A DNA stretch of 64,000 bases from Anomaloglossus baeobatrachus (GCF_048569485.1 NC_134356.1:465577820-465641819), one strand, 5' to 3'; counted from the stretch's first letter, positions 32,972 through 46,090 are shown. Numbers and translations are program-made. The notes: generated by a model not told the origin, from the sequence alone.

Positions 32972-33193
32972 GGCCAGTTTCACACATCCTTCTTTTTGCC
33001 TGTTTCGCGGATCCGGCGCGCTCCCGTACAGTGAATACAGTACAATGACAGCGCTGTAACTTCCGGGTCACACGCGCCGGTCACATGACAGCACGTGACT
33101 GGCGCTTGTTGCGCTGTCATTGTACTGTATTCACTGTACGGGAGCACGCCGGATCCGCGAAACCGGCAAAAAGAAGGATGTGTGAAACTGGCC
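32972..33193. mobile_element. Palindromic MITE, 222 bp
   Basis: TAA is at 32969-32971 and TTA at 33194-33196. The TIR is GGCCAGTTTCACACATCC and its complement. Symmetric arms contain TGTACTGTATTCACTGTACG. It is of the same family as 50490-50700. Confidence 0.88.
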
Positions 33194-33196
33194 TTA

Positions 33197-34914
33197 AAAG
33201 ACTAGTCTCTTGCCATTAATATGTAATTTCTTTGCCTGGTCTACATGCAGTCCTTCTGAATATGGCATTGTTGTTTTTCTTTTTTGTTTTGTTTCCTTTT
33301 TTGTTCCTATAGTTCTTTGTTTCCATGATATGACTCCCTCTTTGTTGTATGTAAACCTAGTATTTGTTAGGGTGTGATCCTCATGAAGATGCCCAAAGAG
33401 AAGAAAATCAGTTTTGCATTCATAAATGTTTTTAACCTGATTGCCTTCTGCAGTTACCATATATCATAATACATAGCTGGCTGCAGAATGCTGTTCACTG
33501 TCACATCTTGGCTGCTCGATTCCTAGCAACTCCTTCTGAACCAGCATCTAAGGTCAATTTATAATCGAATATTCAACTTTAATTTTTCATAACTGAGTTC
33601 AGATTATCATTTATAACACGGGTGTTGTCAGACCCTGACTGACAAATTTGATAGTCAACAGCATTCTGCAGCTTGCTATGGATTGTGATACAAGGAAGCT
33701 GCTGAAGCCAAATGCTTCAACTTTTTTAATGAAAATTCTTTGCAAAAATGATTTTTAGGCAAAATTCTATACATTATAATTAAACAACAACAAAATGTCC
33801 CCAAAGGTGTCCAAAAAGCCTCAATCCACCATGGCTGATATTTGACAAATGACAAAACTCTGAGTCTGTGTACACACTGCCAACGTGTTTAGCGGATGTA
33901 CTTATGTTTTGTAAGTGGCGCTGTTTGAACGAACGATTGTGAATGTCCTGGGGAAAAACGCCGCTGTTCCGATGAGTTAAAATGTTAATTATCGTCCCAT
34001 TGAGGATTTATTCAATTAAGAAATCCTGAGTCTATATTAATATTAGAAGTTAAGGGCTCGGACAGGTTTCTTGCTTCCATACACTGTTTTGCCAGCCCTT
34101 TTTTCGTAATATGGGTCAACTGAAGACACTGTTTTTCTGCCAAGTATGTGAGCTGCCAAGTTTGCTTCCTATTTCTCTATTATCTGTTGAGTCTTACTGA
34201 AAGCAGACCTCATCTTAGATTAAATGGAGGATTAGGGTTTACTCCACTCTGGCACCGTGTCAAATAGTCTGCCAGATATCTAATACTAGAGATGCAGCCA
34301 TTGTGACGTTGCCTCCTTTATATATCTCACACCACAATGTGTTCCGCAGGTGAAATTCTCAAAATCACTCTTTTATTTATTTATTTTTTTTTCTTCTTAT
34401 GAAGAGTTACAAAAAATCGTAATCCTTTTAGTGCCAGTATATCAGATGGCTCATAAATCAAGTCGTAATAGAATCCCGCCTTCTATTGCAATAGAAAAAC
34501 CACAGCCAACTTAGAAAATGGCATTCTTTTCCAGTGGGAGAGATTCATCAAACTGGGTTACGTGTTAATGTGGCTGTAAATCCTATTGACATGAATGGTA
34601 GTTACAGGCAAGATGGCTGAGACCTAATGGAGTTTGATGAATGCAGTCCTTCTGGATCTTACACATTAGTTGTGCCATTTGCTGACCTCCCATCATAGAG
34701 GATGACACAGTCCGTTGTGATACCCAGGTGTTGGCAGTGTAGAATATACAAGCATATTTTCCCACAGATTCACTCAGTTTGTGGTCATATTGCTTAAGAT
34801 AAGATTTTGTAATCTTTTTGTGACTTGCACTCTTTCTCAATTTCTTAAAAACATGACAATGTTACTGAAATAGTATTTACTTGTTAATAAGGGAGATGAT
34901 ATAGGTCCGAGGTT
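33197..34914. other. Long AT-rich intronic stretch, no gene
   Basis: Over 1.7 kb there is no recognised repeat, RNA gene or coding exon. It is the longest apparently repeat-poor stretch after klf13 exon 1, so it is a candidate for conserved regulatory sequence. Conservation cannot be judged here. Confidence 0.35.
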
Positions 34915-35432
34915 TATATTGTCGATATTGGAGTGTGGAAATCGTTTTTGATACGATTAACGAGCGCAAAAGCGTCGAAATCGTATCATCGGTGTAGCGT
35001 CCGACATTTCCATAATTTCGGAAGGACCGATGTTACGATGTTGTTCCTCGTTCCTGCGGCAGCACACATCTCTGTGTGTGAAGCTGCAGGAGCGAGGAAC
35101 ATCTCCTACCTGCGTCCTGCGGCTCACGCCGGCTATGCGGAAGGAAGGAGGTGGGCGGGATGTTTACGTCCCGCTCATCTCCGCCCCTCCGCGTCTATTG
35201 GCCGCCTGCCGTGTGACGTCGCTGTGATGCCGCACGACTCGCCCCCTTAGGAAGGAGGCGGTTTGCCGGCCAGAGCGACGTCGCAGGGCAGATAAGTGCA
35301 TGTGAAGCTGCCGTAGCGATAATGTTCTCTACGGCAGCTATAACACAATATCGTATGTGCGACGGGGGCGGGGACTATCGTGCTCGGCATCGCAAGCATC
35401 GTCTTGCGATGTCGTAGTGTGCAAAGTACCCC
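34915..35432. mobile_element. Harbinger-like MITE, left end lost
   Basis: The right end ...AGTGTGCAAAGTACCCC is followed by TTA (35433-35435). The interior matches 57689-58278 closely (TTTTTGATACGATTAACGAG at 34946). The GC-box/CCAAT/TGACGTCGC module is at about 35175-35230. Confidence 0.7.
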
Positions 35433-35818
35433 TTAGTGGAACTCACAAATCTGTGTTGCCAAACACACTAAAGGCAGTTTCACACAAGTGTATACTGACT
35501 GCAATGTCTCCCAACATAAACTTATAGCCTTATATTTGTCTACAAGACTGTAAGTTCAGTTTGAAGACCTATGGTCAAGTCCGTTCATTGTGGTCTGTGT
35601 ACAGCCCGTGAAACATGAATGTGTGAGGGCTAATTTTTATAGACGGACAATTAACCCCTGATTATGTTTTTGACGTGGCAGGAAACTCAAGTTATCTTAA
35701 GAAATCCGATAGAAAAATGCAATGAGAACATACCAAGTCCTTGTTCAGTTCTAGAACCTCATTGAGCCACTCAAAATTCTGAATGATACCTCATTTTGAA
35801 GAAACAGACATAACTTAA

Positions 35819-36429
35819 TGGGAACCTCTCACCAGGATGTTCACCTATAAGCTGCGGCCACCATCAGTGAGCCCTTATATACAACATTCTAGATTACTGT
35901 ATATAAGTGCTCAGGCGGCTCTGTATAACATAAAAATACCTTTATCGTACTCATCTGCAGGGAGGTAGAGTCTGATGGGCGTCCTCTTTCCCTGCTTCAT
36001 GTGGATGACACGTCCTACGTCATCCACACTGAGGCCTCCATTGCAGTCTTGTGCATAAGCACTTGCGCATCCTCAGGCGGCTTTTGTCCTTTCCCCTCAT
36101 CTGCGCATTACAATACTTTGCTCTGCTGTCAGCAGGGCAGATCAAAGTGCGCATGCGCAGGAGCAAAATGGAGGTCTCTGTGTGGATGACGTAGGACATA
36201 TCATCCACATGAAGGAGGACAGCGATAGAAGGAACATAGGAGGCGCCGGACCGAGACCAGTGATACCCATCGGACCCGACCACCCCGCAGGTAAGTATAA
36301 TAAAAAGGTCTTTTTCACATTATACAGAGCGGCCTGGGCTCTTATATACAGTATTCTAGTATACTGTATATAAGAACTTACTGGTGCTGGCCGCAGCTTA
36401 TAGGGGAAAAACCTGGTGACAGGTTCCCT
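35819..36429. mobile_element. TTAA-type MITE (Kolobok-like), K3
   Basis: TTAA is at 35815-35818 and 36430-36433. The ends TGGGAACCTCTCACCAGG and the complement of AAGGGAACCTGTCACCAGG are inverted. ATAAGCTGCGGCCACC and its complement lie inside. Confidence 0.8.
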
Positions 36430-36837
36430 TTAAGAGGGATTATTGAAGAGGTACAGAGAATTTCTGAAAATGTCAATTATTATTTCTTTTGTTATGTGCT
36501 TTTTATTGCTCAATGTATATTCTAGCTTTCTTAGGCTAATGATTATATATAAAGATTTGGCGGAAGAGGGACTTGACATGTTGGATTTCACTTAACCGTG
36601 TACATAGAGTTGAATGAAAACCTCTGCATCTATCCAGCTTGCTGTGTGGGGGGTTTTTTGGCCTTTTTTTTCCCAAGCTGTATATTCTGTTAGTAACCCA
36701 ATATTTTTTAGTGTTATTTTGGGGCAGTGCAGGCGTAGTATTGATTTGCAGGCCTTGGCTCCCAGATTCAAATCTAAGCAAGGACAACATCTGCATGGAG
36801 TTTGACTATTCTCCTCACGCTTTTGTGTTTTCTCAAA

Positions 36838-37283
36838 AGCTGGGTTTACACACTGCAACATCGCAAAGGACATCGCTGTAACGTCACCGGTTTGGTGACG
36901 CAATAGCGACCTCCCTAAGTCTCTGCTAAGTCTCTGGTGAGCGTTCAAACAGGCAAACCTGGCCAACAACTCAACAGCGATCCGGACCTGCAGAGCGACC
37001 TAGCTGGTTGTTTGGGGACGTTGATAAGCAGCCTTTTGAAAGGGAAGTTGCTAACAAAGTCGCTGCAAAGTCTTCACACACTGAAACTTCATGCTGCACA
37101 GCGGGAAACAAAGGACCTAGGAATGGTCCTGAACGATTTGTAACAATTACAACTTCACAGCAGGGGCCGGGTCGCTAATAGGTTTCACACACTGCAACAT
37201 CGCAAACAACATCGCTATTGCGTCACCAAACCGGTGACGTTACAGCGATGTCGTTTGAGATGTTGCAGTGTGTAAACCCAGCT
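36838..37283. mobile_element. Harbinger-like MITE, 446 bp
   Basis: The TIR is AGCTGGGTTTACACACTGC and its complement. The flanks are AAA and TAA, so the TSD is imperfect. Two inverted copies of the ACGTCACCGGTTTGGTGACG-type segment occur near each end. Confidence 0.75.
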
Positions 37284-37286
37284 TAA

Positions 37287-38128
37287 GTACTCCATTTTCC
37301 ACCCACATTCTAGAGACATACTGATAAAAAACAAATGTGATTACTACTTCTTCTGGGGTCATTAGATAAGGTAGCCAATTCCACCATAATCAGAAGGTTT
37401 AGCATCTGTTGGCCAACATTCTCCTGAGAGCAGATAGGCATCAAGCATTTTAGATTTCAACATGCAAAATCCTTTGTTCTTGCGGGAGAGAAGTTCTCGC
37501 AGCAGCTTATTACCATTTTATCAGGAGTTGGGGAGAAATGGCTGCTGGAAAATGAAAATTGCCAAGTACAGTGCCCAGCTCCCTCTGTGAGTCGCATGGA
37601 CTAAATCCAGCCGTCCTCTTGAGATTGATGTCGCCTGGATTATGCTTCAGCCAAACATTTGGCCATTAGCCTTCTTGGCTGGCTCTCCCATACACAGGAG
37701 TACTCGTTTAGCTGAGTGCTCCTATGTTCCCCATGAGAGATCCTCCCCAACCATGGCTTATCTCACACAGAACAAAAGGATTAATAATCTAAAATTGGAC
37801 ATGCCGGATCCTTAACAATCATTTGTCTGTGGCTCCCATATATATTGGATGGTGGGCCAATCCATCAATCTCAGCTGGCTCAGCCAACATTAGTCTAATG
37901 TGTATGGGGGGCTTTAGTATGGTGTGGCAGTGGTGTACGTGCACTGTTCATGTATATAATGAGGAAATTCAGTACCTCCATTCTGAGTATGGAAGGGGGT
38001 TATAGCTGTGGATATATGTATTAATTGCAGTCTTGATACATTCCCTCTAAGCCAACTAGTATTCAAGTCTTTGGAATGTACTCATCAGACGTTTAAATAA
38101 ACCTTTACTGAGACTTTATCTAGTGTAT
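37287..38128. other. Intronic sequence, no gene
   Basis: Nothing was recognised. 37300-37830 looks non-repetitive. Confidence 0.3.
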
Positions 38129-38136
38129 ATGGGCAG

Positions 38137-38430
38137 TACTGTTGAGCGGACCCGAACTGTAAAAGTTCGTATCCGCGCGGTTTCAGGGTCCGATCCGGGT
38201 CCGACCTGGACCCGGAAATCCGACTGCACGATCCAGGTTCGGGATTTTGATGGTTTTTTGTTCTCTCTCTCTCTCTCTCCTCTCTCCCTCTCTTCTCTCT
38301 CTCCTCTCTCGTCCCGGATCCGCTCCCCCATTGACTTACATTGGGCCGGATTCCGATTCGGATCCGGACTTCTGTGACAACCCGCGACGGATCCACCGGA
38401 CCAGGATTATTAGCAATCCGCTCAACTCTA
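38137..38430. mobile_element. hAT-like MITE, 294 bp
   Basis: The 8-bp duplication ATGGGCAG is at 38129-38136 and 38431-38438. The TIR is TACTGTTGAGCGGA with the complement of TAGAGTTGAGCGGA. A (CT)-rich microsatellite (38258-38316) lies inside. Confidence 0.85.
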
Positions 38431-38470
38431 ATGGGCAGTTGAAATCGCTTTATTTAGAAAATGGTCTTAA

Positions 38471-38932
38471 AGGGAACCTGTCATCTCCAGAAAAGCTATT
38501 TGCCTTTAAATATATTGGTAATCCGCAGGTAAGTAGAATTTAAATCATATTTGTCAGGCTTACTAGAAGCACGGCTACAAGGGGAATCTCCCTGCAGCCG
38601 CTTACTTCTAGTCATCAGGGCGGTGCAGGGAGTATATAGTGAGCGATTACTGAAAACATGCTGGAATCATTCCCTGGCACAATGATGGACATTCTGCCCT
38701 GAAGCGTGTGTGTGCAGAGCGCAATGCGGGGCTGTCAATCATGGTGCTGGGGAGCGATTACAGCGCACTCACTGTATAGTGATCGGTGACTATAACGATG
38801 ACAAAAAGCAAGTAGGTGCAGGGAGAATATAACTTCATTTTCTCCATGTAGCCACACTTCCTGTTAGCCAGTGCTTTTTTAGCTCTATTTTCCTACATAT
38901 TAATCACATTTATAGGGATGACAGGCTTCGTT
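38471..38932. mobile_element. TTAA-type MITE (Kolobok-like), K4
   Basis: TTAA is at 38467-38470 and 38933-38936. The ends are AGGGAACCTGTCATCTCC and the complement of ACGAAGCCTGTCATCCC. Confidence 0.7.
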
Positions 38933-38998
38933 TTAAAATAGATTTTTTTTTTTTCTAAATTAAACCGTGTAATGGTTTCGGCAGAGTAATGTGCCTAA

Positions 38999-40877
38999 AG
39001 GGTGCTTTACATGCTGTGACATCGCTAGCGTTTGCTAGCGATGTCGAGCGCGATAGCAGCCTCCCCCGTCGATTGCACGATATGTGGTGATTGCTGCCGT
39101 AGCGAACATTATCGCTACGGCAGCGTCACACGCACATACCTTGTCCGCGACGTCGCTGTGACTGCCGAACAAACCCTCCTTCAAGGGGGAGGTGCGTTCG
39201 GCGTCATAGCGACGTCACTGCCGCGCCACTGAGCGACCGGCCAATAGAAGCGGAGGAGCGGAGATGAGCGGGACATAAAATCCTGCCCACCTCCTTCCTT
39301 CCTCATTGCCGGTGGAGGCAGGTAAGGAGATGTTCGTCGCTCCTGCGGTGTCACACATAGCGATGTGTGCTGCCGCAAGAACGACGAACAACATCGTACC
39401 TGTGGCAGCAGCGATATTAACCCTTTCACGACCGGCCGATTTTTCGCTTTCCGTTTTTTTTTTTCGCCATTCTTTTTCTGAGAGACGTAACTTTTTTATT
39501 TTTCAGTCAATATGGTCATGTGAGGGCTCATTTTTTGCGGAACGAGCTGTACTTTTAAATGAAACCATCAGTTTTACCATATTGTGTACTAGAAAATGGC
39601 AAAAAAATTCCAAATGCTGAAAAATTGCAAAAAAAGTGCGATAGCACTATGGTTTTTGAGATATTCTATTCACTGTGTTCACTATATGGTAAAACTGATG
39701 TGTGGGTGTGATGCCTCAGGTCAGTGCGAGTTCGTAGACACCAAACATGTATAGGTTTACTTTTATATAAGGGGTTAAAAAAAAATCGGAAGTTTGTCCG
39801 AAAAAAGTGGCGCACGTTTTACGCCATATTCCGTGACCCGTAGCGTTCTCATTTTTCGGGATCTTAGGCTCAATGACGGCTTATTTTTTGCGTCTCGAGC
39901 TGACGTTTTTAACGGTACCATTTTTGCGCAGATGCTACGTTTTGATCGCCTCTTATTGCATTTTGCGCAAAAGTTGTGGCGACAAAAAAACGTCGTTTTG
40001 GCGTTTGGAATTTTTTTGCCGCTACGCCGTTTACTGATCAGATTAATTGATTTTATATTTTGATAGATCGGGCGTTTCTGAACGCGGCGATACCAAATGT
40101 GTGTATATTTTTTATTTTTTTAACCCTTTAATTTTTAATGGGGCGAATGGGGGGTGATTTGAACTTTTAGGTTTTTTTGTTTTTTTTTAATTTTTTAAAA
40201 CTTATTTTTTTACTTTTTTTTTTTTTTTACTAGTCCCCCTAGGGGGCTATTGCGATCAGCATTCCGATCGCTCTGCAGTATCTGCTGATCACAGCTGGAA
40301 GGCTGTAAACAGCAGATACGCTGTCTTTCTCTTTTGCTGTGCCCCGGGCACAGCGAAAGTGAAACCAATTCATGTGTAGTACAGGAGTCATCACATGACC
40401 CTGTACTACCATGACAACTATCGGGAGTCACGTGATCGCGTCACGTGACTTCCGGTTTCGGCGGTAAGTAAAACTTTACCGCGATTGCGCTTATAATGGC
40501 GCTGTCATGTATTGACAGCGCCATTATAAGGGGTTAATCGGCACGAGCAGATAACGATTCTGCTCGTGCCTAGCAGGCACACATCTCAGCTGTGAAAATC
40601 AGCTGAGATGTGTGCCGATCGCGGCATGCTGCCGCCGGAGGACCGCGGGCAGTAAGATTATGTCATTTAGGACGTAATTTTACGGCCCGCGGTCGTTAAG
40701 GGGTTAAGGAAATGAACAACGTGTCAACGAGCAATGATTTTTCACGTTTTTGCGCTTGTTGATCGTCGCTCATTTGTGTTACACGCTGCGATGTCGGTAA
40801 CGGCGCCGGATGTGCGTCACTACCGACGTGACCCCGACGATATATCATTACCGATATCGCAGCATGTAAAGCACCCT
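38999..40877. mobile_element. Harbinger-like MITE split by a TTAA element
   Basis: TAA is at 38996-38998 and TTA at 40878-40880. The TIR is AGGGTGCTTTACATGCTG and its complement. The left half carries the CCAAT/GC-box-like core (39236-39262). The 1283-bp insertion at 39421-40703 lies inside. Confidence 0.82.
39421..40703. mobile_element. piggyBac-like non-autonomous element, 1283 bp
   Basis: TTAA is at 39417-39420 and 40704-40707. The termini are CCCTTTCACGACCGGCC and the complement of CCCCTTAACGACCGCGG. TTAA plus CCC termini is the piggyBac style. The interior is non-coding, with inverted segments near the right end (GCTGAGATGTGTGCC pair). Confidence 0.75.
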
Positions 40878-40880
40878 TTA

Positions 40881-41694
40881 GACAAGCAGAGAAGAATACA
40901 GTGTAAATTCTAGACAGTCTCACTTTGCTTTGTTCACTATTCCGTACATAAGGGGACAATGCTTTGAAATCCAGTAGACTTCCTATTAGATTTCCTGGCA
41001 CCGATTTTCTCATGACTACTGGTTCCTCTTTCTTGTGTTTGTTCATTTTTGGCTTTTCCATCAGATCCTACGCAATGCAGGTTTCACAAGTATTGTTCAT
41101 TTCTGCTGACCTCGGTATTTGTTCTCCCCTGTGCCTCTACAATACAACTCTTAAGTATTTTTTTCTTTGCCTTTTCTCTTTTGTGTCCTCTACCAATGAC
41201 AGAATCGTGCAGATACAAGATCATTTCCGAGAAGATTCAGATGTCAGTTTGTTGGTTTTTAATGCAGATCATTATTTAGAAAAAAAAAATTATTCATTAA
41301 AATTCATTAGCAGTGATTTATCATAAATGTCACAGTGAATAATTGATGGTATGAAGAGCATTTAGCGTTTCACACTGTCCTTTCCAAAATGAGAAGCTTC
41401 TTTTCAGCTCTGAGTGTGTGAAAATATCTGTTTAGTGCAGTCAGACAGATGGTGAGAAAGTCACAATGGAGACAACACAACTAAAGCTATAACATCGGGG
41501 TGTAAATAAAAGCCTATTGACCGCTACGGCAGAGCCCTGTTAGTTTCCCTCTTAATGGTTATCCAAGCACCAGACATAACCTAGAAGAAGCCAGGTAGCC
41601 CGATGTGCCACCTCATCGGCTGCCAACACCTAAGCCATTGAAATTCTTATAACACTGGGCACATGGTCAATCTGGGGTCTTCTGGGTGTTTTTG
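40881..41694. other. Intronic sequence, no gene
   Basis: An AT-rich open frame at 40964-41326 has no recognisable domain, and I do not accept it as a gene. Confidence 0.3.
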
Positions 41695-41697
41695 TAA

Positions 41698-42761
41698 GGG
41701 TGGAAACACACCTATGTGTGTAAAATCGGTCCAACTAGGCTGGAAAAACTCGGCTGATTTTTGTTCACGTTAGGTCAGAGTGCAACGCAAGTGCGATGCT
41801 TTTTTTGAATAATGTAATGATTTGACTCGCGTGTGTGATGCGATTGAGATGCATGTTTCCTGCAACATCTTAACAAAATTAATTCGATTACACATGTGTC
41901 AGATAATTAACCTTTGGAAATCTGATGTCACATTCATCTGTTGAATAATGAATGAGCGAAGTTACTGCCACACTCGCAAATTGGAACGCTTGTACGCGTG
42001 TGTGATCCTTCTTTAAACACGCTTCCATAGGAAATCATTGAGAAAAATGGCGTGAGAAACTCGCAAAAAAGCAGCATGCTGCGATTTTTTTCTCGGTCCG
42101 ATTTGTACTGAGAAAAAAATCGCAGATGAGAGCTGAATCATTCACTAACATAACCAAGGAGAAAATTGTAGAAAAAATACCCTGACTATAAATAAATAAA
42201 TTGCAAGTGCTTAATAAACAGGGTACTTAGTATATACATTTTTGCAAAAAGGTAAGAAGCTGTCTCACCTCGTCACGGTGTACCCATCTGAGACAGTCCC
42301 TAACCTACTAAAGTTAAAAACATATTCTGTACCTGACTAGTGTCATGTCAAAACTTCAATATGGATGGTAAAGTGGTTAGCTGGGTCCCAGATTAAATAC
42401 ACAGCAAAAAGTGAGAAGCAGGTAATTGTTCAGCCTCAGTATCAGGAGGGCTGCACCCCCAACTTGCATTAAAGCAAGATAACAGACAAAAAACACCAAA
42501 AAACTGAGCTGTGACAAATGTTCAATAAACATGCAACATTACAAGCATGTGAATTGCAGCCTCAAGACTAGAAAAAAAACAAGGAGAAAATTTTTCTAGT
42601 CTTGAGGCTGCAATTCACATGCTTGTAATGTTGCATGTTTATTGAACATTTGTCACAGCTCAGTTTTTTGGTGTTTTTGATCATTCACTAACATGTCCGA
42701 TTCCAATGCAAGATTTTTTCGCATTGCTCTACTGCGAGAAACTCGCAAGTGAGAAGCCGCC
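41698..42761. mobile_element. Probable MITE hosting a snap-back insertion
   Basis: ACTCGCA-type segments recur in inverted orientation near the left (41985-42080) and right (42710-42750) ends. The true ends are not resolved. It is split by the insertion at 42152-42679. Confidence 0.4.
42152..42679. mobile_element. Snap-back retroposed insertion, 15-bp TSD
   Basis: It is flanked by ATCATTCACTAACAT at 42137-42151 and 42680-42694. The last 190 bp fold back. The ~90-bp arm at 42487-42577 (ACTGAGCTGTGACAAATG...) is inverted at 42592-42679, with a short A-rich loop. The left part has a CTGTCTCA/TGAGACAG hairpin (42260-42297). No clear hammerhead was found. The TSD length and inverted copy match the inserts at 3845 and 54018. 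Confidence 0.7.
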
Positions 42762-43059
42762 ATAAATATCAGATCTGCAAAGGCAGGAGCTACTTTTTGC
42801 AGTTTGTTTTCAATGTACCAAACAGGAGACACAACCCCCTATTCTGCTATCTCCTTATGTCTTAATAGGGATCTCCTGAAACAACACTTTTAAAACACTA
42901 GGGTCTAGTAGTACACAGCAACAAACAAATATAGATTTATGAGCCCAAAAAGTGTGTTTTCTATGCATTTTGTGTGCATTTCATATCGAGGTCTGGATAA
43001 ATCTTAAGATCTGTTTTACACTGACTCACTAGCAGCACTAAACGACCATCAATCAGTAA

Positions 43060-43435
43060 AGGCCCAGTCACACACAACGACTTACCAGCGATCCCGAAAA
43101 CGATGTGACCTGATAGGAATCGCAGGTAAGTCGCTGGGAGGTCGCTGGTGAGACGTCACACAGTCAGACCTTACCAACGATGCAGGAACGATCTCAGCAG
43201 TCACTGTGACCCTGTCACACGGTGTCAAACACAGCGATGTGTCCTGCCCAGCAGGACATCGCCTTTGAAGAAAATGGCCTGGACCATTCGGCAATGACTA
43301 GAGATCTCACAGCAGGGGCCTAATCGCTGGTAGGTGTCACACATAACGAGATCGCTAACGGGATCCCTACTGCGTCACAGAAACAGTGACTCAGCAGCGA
43401 TCTCGCTAGCGATCTCGTTATGTGTGACAGTACCT
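43060..43435. mobile_element. Harbinger-like MITE, 376 bp
   Basis: TAA is at 43057-43059 and 43436-43438. The ends are AGGCCCAGTCACACACAACG and ...TTATGTGTGACAGTACCT. Confidence 0.78.
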
Positions 43436-43438
43436 TAA

Positions 43439-44397
43439 AGCTTTAGTGATAGGCAACTATTTAATAGCCTGTTTACACAGGCAGTTTGTAGTAGATCGCT
43501 CAGAATACATAGGCTGCCACTGTTCATGATATAGGGCGAGTCCAGTTTATACAGGACCATGCACCGCTGAGAACCATGATGATTTGCACTGTATAAAGAA
43601 TCATTTCTCCAGATGAGCAAATGTTTTGCTCTTTTTTCAGGTGATTGGCAGCCTGTTTACATGGGAAGGTTATTGTGAAAGAAGCGTTCTTCAGAATTCT
43701 CTGTCAAGATTGTGTTTTAGTGCAAACGCAGCCTTACTTTATGCCTACCAGCGAGACCCCAACTTAGGAGCCAGCAATGATACACAATGGAGTAGGATCT
43801 GCACTGCTACTAGTAACTGCTCTGATTTTTCAGATAATGTGGCTGCAAATTTGTAGTAGTCCAGAGACAAAAAGGAGCAGACTTAATGCGCCCCACACAA
43901 AGCCGCATGGATCTCTCTCTTTCTCTTTTTTTCTTTCTTTTTCTTTCTCTCCTGCAATTAAGAGACCTTTGATTACATCATGCAACATAACTGAACTCAT
44001 CAAAGATCCTTAAACAAACAATTTTAACCTTGGAGTACAACTGTTGGGGTCCCAAAGAGAGTGGAGCCCTTAGAAATTGAGCAGTTTGACTCCCCTCTAA
44101 CTCTGGTCCTGACTGTAACTAGGGATTGTTTTGGAGTAGGGCTTATATTTCAAGCAAACTCCAAAAACCCTGTAAAATCATGCTAGGGCTTTTTTTTCTA
44201 GGTAGGTCTTATTTTCACGGGAACAGTATGTGCATGTGTCTGCTGTCAGCCATCATGTACTTCTCTGTCTGGTAGGAGCGGTCTATCATCGCCTCTAAAG
44301 AGAGAGCTGACCACGAAGAGGAGGGAGAAAAATGTAGTCATCAGGGCCAATTTTCTACATTGGATGGTGATCTGTTTTTTTCCAGAACATACTATTA
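43439..44397. other. Intronic sequence, no gene
   Basis: A pyrimidine-rich run (43910-43955) is followed by unremarkable sequence. No repeat family was recognised. Confidence 0.3.
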
Positions 44398-44400
44398 TAA

Positions 44401-44759
44401 GGGTGCGTGCCCACGATCATGACCCACTGTGTCCTGAACGCGGCATGTCCTGACGTGCGGGGCCACAAGGCTCCTCCGCAGGAGAACGCAGCTGCTCGTG
44501 CCCACGATCAAGGGTTTGGTGCGCTGCAGTCTCTCCCTTATGTTCTCCCTACGGAGAAGGCTTGCACATCTGCAGCAAAGAATTGACATGCTTGCGGCTC
44601 AGGAAAGCCGCACCGCAGGTCAGTTTTTGCTGTTGGCCACACACGCACAGTTGTAGAAATCCCATCCATTGTGCCTGTACTGTACAACACAGTGTTTTGG
44701 ACGCAGCTGAAACATGCAGCGTCCAAAACGCTGCTAACACTGATCGTGGGCACGTACCC
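44401..44759. mobile_element. Harbinger-like MITE, 359 bp
   Basis: TAA is at 44398-44400 and 44760-44762. The TIR is GGGTGCGTGCCCACGATCA with the complement of GGGTACGTGCCCACGATCA. Confidence 0.85.
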
Positions 44760-44762
44760 TAA

Positions 44763-46090
44763 ACACTCAATAATGCAATTTAGGTTAATTTTGTTACCAG
44801 AACGTTTGTGAATCCTTTGTACAAGTCTCAGATATGAATGTACAGACTTTATAATAGGACAGCTTGCACAAAACTTGTTGAAATAGCATTCCTACTAAAT
44901 ACGCATTTTTCTAATCAGTAAAAAGAGAAAATATAGGCAAAGTACCAGCTCTGCTTTCCGCATACCTCTAGAATGGATATGAAGAGTCAGTATGTACACG
45001 AGTCACAGAACAAATTGTAATTAGCTGAAGAAAAAATGAAAACAGTCTGGTGGTTGTGTACTCTCAATCTTCCTACATGTAACTGAAAACAGCTGTGCCC
45101 CACAAGTTTCCATACACCACTGGGTGCGGTCCATGGGGTAACACTGTTATAATGGGATAATGGTGCTATGACATCATATGTACCATGCCATAAAATTAGG
45201 GCAGATTTGGGCCCTTATTAACTAAGCTAAAAGTCTTGTGACTGAACTGAGGAACTCCTTAGAAGGTAGAAATGTGAGCATTATGCAACAGCAGAGTACC
45301 TTATAGTGTAGAGATGACCCATTACATCAAAGAATTGCTAGTAAGGGAGGATATACAATTTGGGGATCGCCTTTCTTAGCAACAGGTCCTTGGAAACTGT
45401 GAGAAACATGGCGGGGAAAATGAAGCTGAATACAGATATGAATGGATGAATGGGGTTTCAGAGTGTCCCAAAATTACTATAGTTAACAGGAGGCTGCAAA
45501 CAACCTTGAAAAAAAAAAAGTCCTTGCACCTTCCTTTCTCAAATATTCAGGCCACCAACAACTTGCAGTAATGTTACTCAGTAAACAAGAATCATGGGGA
45601 CATCGAAATAATAAGGTTCTTGTGCAACTGAACTTTTTTTCCTGTCCGTCTAGGAAAAAGGACAACTCCTTCAAATCAGTGAAGCTGAAATGAGACCTTG
45701 ATGTGCCCTAATTTCCGGACATAATCTCTTAGATTACTTACTAAGCACTGCTTTTCATTTCGTGACGACGGATTGCGTCATGTCCTTGAACATCTACGGG
45801 TGAATGTATCTAATACACATGCTACTATTATAATTATTGGCTTGGTCATTTACTAAGCACAAATACATTTCTCTGTAGTTTCAGAATAAGCTGTCAAGTG
45901 TATATACGTGTATACATGATGAATAACACTATTTCGGCCATTAAATGAGTTGTGTCCCATATTTTTTGACAGATTACATCAGCTTCTCTATATCTTCAGA
46001 TTTTATCTCCCTCGAGCTTCTTCCCCTCTCAGTAGACTTCTGTAGGTAGCAGGTGTAATGTGATCCCTCAGTGAAGATAGAACTTTAGCC
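44763..46090. other. AT-rich intronic stretch, no gene
   Basis: 1.3 kb without a recognised repeat or coding exon. Confidence 0.3.

Noticed and set aside
40964-41326. 120-codon frame as a membrane protein gene
   Set aside because: AT-rich hydrophobic codons, no domain, no homolog recalled, and low coding character.
42255-42300. TGACGA ... GAGACAG on the minus strand as a decayed hammerhead
   Set aside because: Stem II is lacking and two core bases differ, so it cannot be called.
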